NCBI GenBank assembly: GCA_010279815.1
Contig: QEOQ01000180.1
Span: 1,334,451 to 1,398,450, forward strand
DNA: 64,000 nucleotides
Direction: 5' to 3'
Origin: Brachionus plicatilis
Taxonomy: Eukaryota; Rotifera; Eurotatoria; Ploima; Brachionidae
In this document: positions 1 through 13,423 of the stretch, piece after piece
How the letters are laid out: the number at the start of each line of letters is the position of its first letter
Numbering within the stretch: the stretch's first letter is position 1
Program-made: the position numbers and the translations under genes
Notes under the pieces: model-generated
The model's database searches: none
What the model was told of the DNA's origin: nothing
What the model saw: the letters and a program-made list of their open reading frames with translations, nothing else

Positions 1-1118
1 GGATTGTCAATGTATTTATTAAATAAAATTATAATTTATGAAAGAAAATTTTTTAGACCTAGACCAATTTTTTGTTCAAAATGCAAATAATTTAAGCAAA
101 ACTCCTTTGAATTTTTTTAGAACCATTACTAAAGGATATGTCTCCAGTATTTGTTTCATTAGTTTTTGAGCAAAGCTGAGTAATGAAATGCAATATTGAT
201 CAAATATATTAAAAACACATGACTCGAATTGCTGCTTGTTTATCTTATTCGTAAAACAATTTGTTCTTTCCAAAATTACTTTACCTGAAGGTCGAAAGTA
301 TGTTATCTATGAATATATTTTTTTTATTTACAGAATATCTAAAAAAATGATCTTAAGTTGAAAAATTAAAATTTTTTGTTACTTTTTGAGACGTATTTGT
401 TAACCTTGAGAGCTATAAAAGAATTAATTTTAAATTTTTTATATATTTTATTATGATATCAATTTAAATATAAAGCTATTGAAAAAATTAGCTATTTAAA
501 AATCATGTGATTATTTTAAGCTTTTTTTCGATTTATCTCGAAAAATTTTTTAATTAATAGCTGATTTTTATAAAAATATAAAAATATTTTGCTGAATAGA
601 AAAGTATGACTTTTGGATTTCAACTATTTAATTTTTTATCTTTTCATACGCTGGTAACTAGCAACAAGAAACTACAAATTTAAAATACCAAGCGCCTTTT
701 TTACATAAATTAAACAAGTTTTTTGGTTTTAATAGGCTTTAATGTTTAATCTAGCCATTTCAATTGATGCAAGCTTCAACCCTATTTAAACAATATTTCT
801 GAAAATTTTTTTTGTGAATAATAGAAGTAAAAAAATTTTGATTATGATTTTCAAACTAATTCTCATAATTAAAAAAAAAGTTTAATTAGGGAAAATAATC
901 TTAATATTGATATTATTTCAAAAATATTTTTGCACTAATTCTCTGTCTGTAATATATGTAAATTATCTTTGATAAAAACAGTGTCTGGAACTCATATTTT
1001 TTTTCATTTTATTTTTTAATCAATTATTGGCTCAATTAAATTTGTTTCTTTTCAAAAATCAGATAAAATAGAGCCACAATTTCTATTAAAATCAAAAAAT
1101 TGATGGTTTAGATAAAAT
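1..1118. other. Gene-free AT-rich stretch
   Basis: No coding exon, RNA gene or repeat could be supported here. A 65-codon open frame on the minus strand near the left edge has no recognisable family signature and ordinary intergenic composition. The stretch probably contains the promoter and 5' UTR of the downstream voltage-sensing phosphatase. Confidence 0.5.
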
Positions 1119-4011
<2,893 letters not shown>

Positions 4012-4248
4012 ATTTACACTTTGTATTTTTAAAAAGTTTCTAATCTAAGTCATTAACTGAAGAAAATTTATTTAAAATTTTTGAATCGATTAACCAAATA
4101 AAAATAAAATAATGAAAATGCTTTTTTATTAATTTAAAATTAAAAAAAATATAAAAAATACAAAAAATTGATATAAATAAATAAATTAAAGTATAAAACA
4201 CACTATATATAACAATTTTAAACTATATAACTTTGTTGTTCTAGTTGT

Positions 4249-7200
4249 CTATTTTAAGTCTTGGGTGAGCTCATCAGCTAGTAATTCAATTATATCCTTA
4301 AAAAAATAAAAAATTATTTATTAAATTTTAAAACTCATCAGTGCCATATCTAGTTTGTAAACTCGTTTAGCAAATTAAAATTTAGAAGATATCAATTTTA
4401 CTGGTATAAACTAAAAAAACTAAATAATTTGCAATATTTATTTAAATTTTTTTATTTGAATTTTTTTTTTAGTCTTTTAAATCAAAAGAATTAATTGTAA
4501 ATTTTATGGAAAGTGCGCTGACATTAAATTTAAACAAAAATGATTGAAATGACTAGAAAAATTTAGCGTATTTTTAATCAATTTAAAAAAAAAAACACCA
4601 TTAATTAAAACTAAAAATCTATCTTAATTTATCTAAAAAAATAAAAGTGATAAAGTAAACCATTAATTTAATTAAAATTTATCAAAACAATTTTTTTGGA
4701 CCATGTTACAATTAAATTTTAAATAAATTTAATAAAAAAGGTCTCAATAATATTTCACTTCATTCCACAGGTTTACATTTATTATCATATTTGTCTGATT
4801 TGTCTGATTTTCTATTGAAAGTATCTAACTAAATTCTTTTTTTTTTTTAAATGATTTAATTAAAAAAAAAATTCTTTTATTTTTTTAAGCACTAAAGAAA
4901 AAATTCTTATGAGTTCAATTTGTTAATTTATCTAATATGGAGCCTTTTTAAAGTTTTAATCTCCTTTTTAAACCTATTTTTAATCGAAAAATTGAGTAAT
5001 ATTTTTTTCCTCAATCTGAAACTTAAAATTTTTGTTTTATATTAGATTAAAAACTTAAATTTCAAAATTCCGGTACTTTTTTTAATTCTTTTTTAAGTCC
5101 ATCTATTTTTTTAAAAAGAAAACTGAAAAACTCACATAGATTAAATGCTTGTTTAGTTTTTTGTTTTGAAATAGCTCGAATAGTTTCATGACCCCAGTCT
5201 GACTATTTTTGTCTCCAAACAATCTCTGAAGAATTTCTTAAAAAATTTAATTCATTGAGAATCTAAAATTTAAAAATTTTAAACTAATCTACCTGGTATA
5301 TTTGATCTCAATTTGTGCCTAGATATTTTTTTGGTTCTTACTTTATTTTCATTAGTTTTATTTACAATTTCGTATCTAATGAGACTAGTTGAACCATCTG
5401 CTTCATCAATCATCCAAAATGAGTCTTTCAATTGCTTTAAATAAAAAGAAACTTGGTCTTCACTGATTAACCAATAGACCGATTCTCTTATCTTTCGATT
5501 AATAGTTCCTCCGAAAGTTAGCTGAACCAACAAAATAAGACTTTTTCTAAATATTCTTTTCATTCCTTTTAGCTCGAATACTTCTTCGATTAAAGCATAA
5601 AATGGTTCGGCTATCGAGTCATTTGAATCTGAATCAATCAATTTCAAATCTGGATCAGCAAATATTTCGTCCAGATATTCATCTACCTGATTTTCTTTTG
5701 ACTTAGAACTTTAATTGTAAGTAAACTTAAAATTTTAAAATTATTTTCAAATTTATCTTTACCTCTTGAAAATTGACGTAATTGAAAATTTATCTTCGTT
5801 TGAGGCTGATTTTTTTGAATTTTTACCTAGTTCGTGGCTCGGACAAAGAAATGAGTAGAGGGCATTTGATTGAGTTAAATCAGGATCTTTACTTATTTCT
5901 TTTAAGTATTCATCTAATCGTATGACCACTAATGTTATTTTGTCTTCTGCTTTTTTTATATTAAAACTTTTTCTATAATTTTCTTGGATTTTCGTGAATT
6001 TAACTCTTAAATCTGAGGAAATAAAATCTCTAATACTTTCATTTAATTGTTCGAATTCCCTGAATGTTTTGTATATGGGCCAACCCTCTGCTTTTGTGTC
6101 TTCATTTTCAGTCTCAGTTGGCTTATCATTTAGCTTGACTAGGATTTCAAAAAGAATCACATTATCGCTTGAGTTGGTCTCGTTTGGAACAATCGATGCA
6201 TTCATAACACTCGTGGTCCACTTGCCAATGTTATCACACCAAATCTCTGTCTTTTCAATGTGTTTTTCATAAAGAGATATTTCTCTTTTTAAATTCGTCA
6301 CATCTTTTTCAAGCAATTCTTTTCGCTATTAGATTTTGTTGAAAATTTTGATGATTCTAAATATTAAAATTTTTACCTTGGAATCGTTTGGTGCATTAGC
6401 CAAGGCCGATATTTTAATGTTCAATTTGTCCTTTAATTTTTCCAGGTTTTCTCTTGTAATATTTATGAAGGAGTCAGCCTGAATAATTGATGACTGATTA
6501 ATTGTGACAGCCAATGAATCAATGAAAACTTCTTCATCTTGAAAATCTAAAAAATAAATAATTAATACAAAATTTTGTTTTGAAACAAAAAAACACTTTT
6601 TTTCTTAATTTAAAAAAATCCTCAATTGAGCATTTAAAATCCTAAGTTGGCAATTTCAAAGCTCAAGTGCTTAAATTTTTTTTTAAACATAAAAATTTTC
6701 CAAGTTAACCCCTTTATAGCTTGAGAGAGAAATATAAAAGATAAATTTAAAAGTAGTCAAAAGTTTAATAAGTCTCATGTTGATTAATAAAAATTAGACT
6801 AATTTAATATATAATAATATGTCCCTTTCTCGGGATTATGGATAGACGCTCATCTCCTTTTCCAGTAACTTTTTGAGCGACCTGACACAGAAGTTACTGC
6901 ATCGAGTTGATCATCTACACTGCTATTATTACCCAGTCGAAACCAGTTCTCCTTTTTTTTGATGAAAGGAGTTTAAACATTCGTCCCGTACTGCAGAGAT
7001 ATTTTGAAGATTTTTCCACTTTCAGCGGATTTTGAACCCTCGACCCTCTGCTTGCTTGACTAACACACAAATCATTCGGCTTTACGGGTTAATAAAAAAG
7101 GTAGAACTGGAACTATGACTTGTATCTGGCTCCTGGAATCGAAGCAATATGCCAATGCATCAGTAAATACTTAAAGAAATATGAAATTTAAAAGAAATAA

Positions 7201-10200
7201 GTAATTTTTTAGGAAGCTTTATATAAATTTGGAGATCGGAGAACAAATTGGGATAAAGGAAAAATATTCCAAGGTGTCGAAACACCGTCGCAATCAAGAT
7301 TTGTTGGATATTATGATATTATTTGCAATAAACTAAATGGATTATGGAAAAATATCCAGAATGATTTCGGATTCCAAAGCGAAACAATATAATAAACTTG
7401 ACGATAGATGCGAACGTAGTTTTCTTATCCAGCTACACAAGATCCAACACGGTCATGATCGATCTGAGTTAATTAGTGGAAATTTGCAGCACCAGTATGG
7501 AATCCTCGCTTCAAGAGTATGGAATCCTCCGACCGCGTTCGACGCTGCTATTTATTCTTTTTCGAATAAAAATAAAAAATTAATTGGTTAATTTTTTTCA
7601 CTTTTGTATATTAGCAAGAATATTTTGATTATCAAAATTAATTTATTCCCATTTATTTTTCATTAATTTCATCATTATAATTATCAATAGTTTTTTGCTA
7701 TAGAGTCCGAGATAATTCACTCGCATTTGTCGAGACATTAAATAAATTTACTTAAATATTATTTTATTTTTTAGATTTATTAATTCATAAAATATCAACT
7801 TAAATGCAAAAATTTTTTTTTAAATCAAATGGTTTAAGAGATCTTATTAAAAAAAAAGAATAAAAATTAAAATATTTGAAATAAGAATTGCTGAGATTTC
7901 TGTTTAGTTTATTTTTGGACTTTAAAAAAAATTTTTTTGGTCCTTCTTTTAAATAGACTTTAATAGTTTTATTCAAAGATTACAAAGATGAAGTCAAAAA
8001 TCGAATATTCAGGTACCATGGAATTTATGATTTTTTTAAATAGTTCATTTGAAATTTGACTTTTCCAAATTTTTTAAATAAAAAAACATATTTAACTTCA
8101 CTTACCTCTATTCTCAAAGTTAGTGATCATCTTGTCATATTTTTCCGTAACCAAAAATGATGGATAATGGTCTAGTTCGAGTACATTTCTAATTTTTTCT
8201 TGAGCTTTAAAAAAACATTCATCTGTCTTAAATTTAGATAAAATTTAATCGAGTCAGCTATTTTTATAATCAATTTAAGAATACTTCATTTCCTATTAAA
8301 AAAAGCTGCATTGATTTGTACAAATCTTTGCCGATTTCATCTCGAACAGGACTATCGTAACTTTTTAAATAGTTATCATATATTCTATTAGCTAATTCAT
8401 ATTTGAGTTCTAAATTTTTTGAAGGAATTTTTTTTAATTTTTGCACATCAATCCAGTATCTCAACAAAGCATCGCTTCCATCGTGTTCCAAATATTTCAA
8501 AAAACTCAAAATTCCAACCTTCGATCTCAAGATTGTTTCAAATGGTAGAATCTAGAAAATAATTTTAAATTCCTAACAAAAAAAACTGTCTCTCACTTTT
8601 CTATTTTTAATTCTGTTCTCGAAAGCTTCATCGTCTTCTAGATGAATATTAGCATTAGAATTCAGTCGTTTATGACACAAATTTTTGGCATGATGGAGTT
8701 GTTTTATATACTTTTTGAGATCTCTTGACTTGAGCATGTCGCCCTTGCTGCTTTTTTCCTGACTTAGGCTGTTTGATTTCGTAATAGTCGGATTTTGATA
8801 GGGTTCTCTAGTTTTGTTGGCAAAAGATGCATAAAAAGAAGAAGTTCCACAATTAATTATTCCAGAATTGTAATTAGAATTAGACGTTGATGTATCATTG
8901 CTACTTTTTAAAAAGTCTTTCATAATTGTAGCTTGCATTAGCTCGTTCATTATTTTGTAATGAATTTGGGTTAGTTCTTCAGCATTTGAAGAAGTTTTAA
9001 TTGTTTTTATAAAATCTTCATAGGTTTCATAAGAAAATGTCCGGCTAATGCTGTTTTTTGTATTTTCTTTGGAAGTTATAAAATCAATCAATTTTTGATT
9101 TAAATAATCAGGTTCGCTCAACTTCTCAATTATTGGATAAAGCACTATATTTTTTAATAATTAATATGTTATTTTAATTTTAATATAAAGTATCACTTTT
9201 ATTAACAAATAATTCTCTTATAAGGGCTCGAGTACAGCTATTTTTCAAGTAGTATTTGTCATTAAAAATTTTCATTAAAATTAGTTCAGTGATATTGCGG
9301 AGATGTTCTTGTTCTTTGTCGGGACTAATTTCATAGACTTTTAAAAAAAACTTTTCTTTTGTGCTAAAAATAAATAGATAATAATAGTTGGTTTTTTTAT
9401 TTAAACTTTTTTACTTAGAACAATGCTTGACATTAAAATAGTGTTCAGAAAATATTGTTACTAAATCTTTGGAAATAATTTTAACAAAATCAAGGTTCTG
9501 AATTTTTTTTCTAAATTTTTCAATTACAAGTTTTATCTCTGCTCTTTTTGAAAATAAAAAATATTTTTTTCTCCCATTAAAATAAAACAATATATGACTT
9601 ACTTGGCAATAGAAGAAAACTTGTCCTTATCCCAAATAAAATCGCTCATCCAGGACATAACAAAATCACGGATCACTAATTCAATTAATTCTTCAATGTA
9701 TGTTTCCATTTTTGAATTGAATTGAGATTCAATTATTTGATCACTGGTTCTTAATAAATCATTCCGAGAATAATCCTCAGACAGTAACTCATTTTCGCTT
9801 AAGCTTAAGGATACATTGTCTGAGCCAGTTGATGCTTTGTAGATAAATGAATACTCTGTAGCGGAATTTTCTTCATTTAAGTAAAAAAAATTGGATAACT
9901 GTTTAGTCAATGATAATGGTCCGTCGTTTTTTTTAATTAAATTTTTTTTTCGAAAATCTTTCTCAAGTTTTTTTGTTTGATTGTTTAAAATATTTGAAAG
10001 TTCAGTATACAAGGAGTAGTTGATTAATTTCAATTGACTTTTTGTCAAGTCTGAATTTGTTTCTTGAAAATTCGGAAGAATGTTTTCATCTGATTTGAAT
10101 GAAAGATAGATCCCAAATAAAACGCCTAATTTATAAAAAATAGAAAAATTTTAAATGTGTCATCAAATCAATAAATAAAAATTTTTACCAAATAGGCAAA

Positions 10201-10309
10201 ATATCAACATCATTAATAGTATAGGAATACCCAGAATCGTGAAATTCACTGATATTTGTGCAAAGACAAGAATGAAAAGTGTGTTGATCCGAACAAGAAT
10301 TGATGGCAT
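4249..10309 (-). CDS. SNX25: Sorting nexin with PXA, RGS, PX and Nexin_C domains (SNX25-like)
   Basis: A membrane-anchored sorting nexin of the SNX13/14/25 group, which tethers endosomes, ER or lipid droplets and binds phosphoinositides. Twelve exons, 5' to 3': 10309-10189, 10125-9603, 9543-9415, 9363-9197, 9144-8597, 8551-8285, 8226-8106, 6546-6377, 6325-5763, 5708-5293, 5236-5136, 4296-4249; about 1,057 residues, all phases consistent. Order: N-terminal hydrophobic anchor (MPSILVRINTLFILVFAQIS), PXA (exons 2-5, with VIRDFVMSW and LYPIIEKLSEPDYLNQKLID), RGS (exons 6-7, KYLEHDGSDALLRYWIDVQK), a coiled coil (KDVTNLKREISLYEKHIEK), PX (GWPIYKTFREFEQL) and Nexin_C (LLVQLTFGGTINRKIRESVY), ending ELLADELTQDLK. 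The coiled coil between RGS and PX favours SNX25 over SNX13 or SNX14, but the subfamily is an inference. Intron 7 (6547-8105) is far longer than most others because of inserted repeats. Convergent with the phosphatase, 237 bases apart. Confidence 0.88.
6815..7090 (-). mobile_element. Probable tRNA-derived SINE
   Basis: A block less AT-rich than the surrounding intron. On the minus strand it begins with a tRNA-like head: an A-box-like AAGCCGAATGATT followed about 35 bases later by a B-box-like GGGTTCAAAATCC. A unique body follows, ending in GAGAAAGGGACATATTATTA, a tail type seen in SINEs. Lies in the large sorting nexin intron. Only one copy is visible, so the family assignment rests on the promoter-box resemblance. 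Confidence 0.42.
7097..7341 (+). pseudogene. Duplicated fragment of the voltage-sensing phosphatase gene
   Basis: This 245-base block matches 3173-3417 of the phosphatase with only two substitutions that I can see. It covers the end of exon 9 from within the active-site loop (GRTGTM...), the whole 50-base intron 9 and most of exon 10 (EALYKFGDRR to CNKLNG). Because the intron is kept, the copy was made at DNA level, not by reverse transcription. It has no start, sensor or C2 domain and cannot encode a phosphatase. It lies inside sorting nexin intron 7, antisense to that gene. Confidence 0.95.
7342..7591 (+). other. Unrecognised open segment joined to the phosphatase copy
   Basis: Directly after the duplicated phosphatase fragment, an open frame of about 80 codons runs to 7591 (starts near MDYGKISRMISDSKAK, contains NLQHQYGILASRVWNPPTAF). 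Its base composition is coding-like and unlike the intron around it. I do not recognise the product. It may be a fragment of another gene captured by the same event as the phosphatase copy. Confidence 0.3.
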
Positions 10310-10748
10310 TGTAAAATCTTATTAAGAAATTTATTACCAGCTCATCTAAGTTTCAATTTGGATTTTCAATTTAAAATGATCTCCAAAAGTATCTTTTTTT
10401 GTTTAAATTCATTTTATCTCTAGATTCACTTTTCATTTTAACCTTATGATTCAATTTAATAAAAACTAAATGTTTTATTTATCACATGATATTCAAAATT
10501 GAAACATTATTATTTGAAAAAAAAATTATAATATGATAGTTAATAATTTATTAAAATTATACACAACTTGTTGAAACTTTTCAATATTTTTTTCTAAATT
10601 GAAAATTAAGTTTACAAAATAAATATCGAAGTGAGGAATAAATTATAAAAATTGATTGTAAGATTCAACAAATAGAGTTATCTTAAATTTTATATCTTTT
10701 GATTTTTTTAATTTATAATTTTAAATCTTTTAATTTTGTAATCTAAGA

Positions 10749-11791
10749 GACTGGAAACCGATTCCCATATCTTATTAAAAATCTGTTCTCATACGACTCA
10801 TACGATATAGAAAATGGCATCAAATACATTCTGCACTATAAATAATCACAAGTTGCACTATAATATTTAAATTGCACTATAATATTTACATTCACTATAT
10901 TAATCAAGGCTGCACTATAAATAACATTCTTACACTATAATATAATTTTAGAGAGAAAAAAAATATAGTAATACATACATAAGAATAAAAATAATAATAA
11001 TTATCAAAAATCTTTATTTTTATCAGAGTCTGAAACAGAGGAATTGACTGTGAAGTTTTTTTTCAAGAAGGATGATCACAATAGATATTTCCCTTATATC
11101 ACAATTAGTTGAATTTTTATTACTAAAAGAGATGTTAAACAGTCTTTTAATTTTTAAATTTATTTCTAATTTTAAAATAACTAAATAAAAATAATCTACC
11201 TTAAAACATTTCTAAATAAGTTGCCGCAAGGAATTTAAAAAAGGGACGGAAAATAAAATAAAATAAGCTTTTTTGAAAATAAAAATAAATATAAAGTCTA
11301 AATTAATATTTAAATTTATTTTAGTTCAAATCAAAAATTATTTTAATTCAACTCAGAAATTATTTTAGTTCAAATCAAAAATTATTTTAATTCAACTCAG
11401 AAATTATTTTAGTAAAAATCAAAAATTATTTAAGTGCCAGGTGATTTATATAGTAAAGTTTTGAAATATAAAAGTTCTGATTTGAATTATTTTGGTAAAA
11501 AACCGAATAATTCAGTGCACATAAAATAATGTAGTACTTTTTGGAAATAATATAGCGCAGTTTGGTATTAAAAAAAGTGCAACTTCTAATTAATTTATAA
11601 TGCAACATTAAATACAAGCCATAGAAAATTGGTTATATCATTTGAATAAAAAGAAAATTTTTGAAAGAAAAATTTTATTAATTATATATTTTTTTTCAAT
11701 TAAACGATCAAGAAAAATTCAATTTGTATATAGAAAATTAAAAAAAAAAATTTAAACATTTTTTAATTTAATTTTGGATCGGTTTCCCGTC
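10749..11791. mobile_element. Candidate non-autonomous element with short terminal and subterminal inverted repeats
   Basis: The left end GACTGGAAACCGAT (10749-10762) is matched in reverse complement at 11778-11791 (GACGGGAAACCGAT), one mismatch in 14. Inside the left end, about six copies of TGCACTATAA occur between 10832 and 10945. On the right side, reverse-oriented relatives (AGTGCA, TATAGCGCAG, TATAATGCA) occur between 11430 and 11605. Paired subterminal repeats like this are typical of transposon ends. No clear target-site duplication or coding sequence was found. Confidence 0.45.
11319..11428. repeat. 22-bp tandem repeat, five units
   Basis: Units starting TTTTAGTTCAAATC and TTTTAATTCAACTC alternate at 11319, 11341, 11363, 11385 and 11407. 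The array is therefore a 44-bp higher-order repeat built from two diverged 22-bp units. It lies inside the inverted-repeat candidate element. Confidence 0.85.
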
Positions 11792-12186
11792 CCTATTTTT
11801 TATCCATTTCTTTAAATTCAACCAAGGAATTCAAAGATTTTAATATTTTTTTAATGTCGTTTCTACCAAAAAAAACTCAAGAATTTTAGACATTTTGTCG
11901 TATAGAGTGATATTGGTGAATAAAATAATGAGAAAAATAAATTTAAAAATAATTAAAGAAAATAAATTATTTTAAATTCTTTAATCAAGTTTGAATTGGT
12001 ATCCATATTACAAATATGACAAATATATTGACATCTATTCGCATCATCTAATGTCTGAAACCCCAGAGTATATTCTAATGAGATTGCTTAAAAGTTTAAA
12101 ATCTCATATTATTCATTGTAAAGTGAGATTTTCTTATAGCTTTATGAGATTTTAAATCTTAAAGATATCTCATTACGATAGACTTA

Positions 12187-12245
12187 CTTAGTTCCAGAGT
12201 TGTTTAAAAGTCACAAGTCTCAAGTAAAGTCCAAGTCCGGTCTTT
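12187..12245 (+). repeat. Dispersed repeat, copy A
   Basis: Contains CAGAGTTGTTTAAAAGTCAC followed by AAGTCTCAAGT and AAGTCCAAGTCCGG. The same string occurs in opposite orientation at about 60034-60091. Both copies have diverged slightly. This shows an interspersed repeat family, type unknown. Confidence 0.7.
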
Positions 12246-13423
12246 TTTCAAAATTTTCATTCAAAAGTCCAAGTCCAGGCTTTAAAATTTTGAATACTGA
12301 AGAAGAAATTTATGTTAAAATTGCAACAAAATTCTGATATATGGCAAATCTATTGCATTAGAGAACCCAAGAGTATGTAAATTTTTTGATGTGAAGCCTG
12401 ATCTAGCAAATTTAAAAAAAAATTCTGGACTTCTTAATCAGCAGAAAATCTTAAATAGCTTTTGGCACGCTAAAAATAACTTTAAAAAAATTACGTTAAA
12501 AAAGTTACTTTAAAAAAAGTCAAAAAACTATTTGGAAAAAAAGAAAAATTCATTTTTAAGCTAAACAATCAGATTAAAGTCATTTCTTTAAAAAATGTGT
12601 TGCTATTTTAAATATGTGTCAAACATAAATGAAAAATTGGGAAAATGGGAAAATGGGAAATAGAAAAATGGAAAATGAGTTTAAAAAATTAGTAAAAATT
12701 TCTACTTGAAGGAAAAAATAAGAGATTTAAATTAAATATAAGTATAACGAGTTATTGCTGTATCGGTATTTTCAGTTCAAATCAAATACTCAATAAAAGC
12801 TTTTTTACTTTTTAATATGATCTTTTTTATTCATTTATTAAAATTTAAAATTTTGAAACTTGAATTAAAATATAAAAAACACTAAAAATTGTTTAAATAT
12901 ATATATATAGTTTATGGTTTATGTAACTGAACACGTGACCAACATAGTGGCCCTTGATCTAATTCGAAAAATTGAGATACATTTAAAAAAACAAATTCTA
13001 TCAATTTTTAATTTTATTTTTATTTACTGGTTTTTCAAGTGTTAAGCAAATTTAAAATGAAACTAGGCTAAAATTTTTCCTCACAATAATCCTTCAATTT
13101 TGATGTTAATTTAATTTTGCATTTATTTTGGTCACAAAATGTAAAACTGAACTGTTAAATGTAGAAAAATTTCAAATTATTCAAATTATTTGATCGCTTT
13201 GGAAACGGACCTAATTCAAAATTTTTTGAAAAGAAAATTTTAAGATAGTTCATTATTGAAGCCTTATCATCAAGTCTAATAGTAAAATAAGGTCTTAAAT
13301 AGTTTTAATATTCAAACACTTTACAATAAACTTGATAGAGATAACATTATAAAGTGTACAATTTATTTAATTAATTAAATAAAAATACATTTAGCGTAAT
13401 AAAGGTGTTTATGGTTGAGTAAA

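Larger units (their letters stand above)
10310..13423. other. Gene-free interval between sorting nexin and C2CD3
   Basis: No supported gene. It holds the divergent promoters of the two flanking genes, an inverted-repeat element at about 10749-11791, a 22-bp tandem repeat inside it, and a dispersed repeat copy near 12190-12240. The rest is simple AT-rich sequence. Confidence 0.6.

Noticed and set aside
76..273. A 65-codon minus-strand open frame at the left edge
   Set aside because: No family signature, no splice or start context, and composition like the surrounding non-coding DNA.
11319..11440. Regular 22-bp repeats suggesting a CRISPR-like array
   Set aside because: Units are contiguous with no unique spacers, and this is a eukaryotic genome. 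It is a plain tandem repeat.
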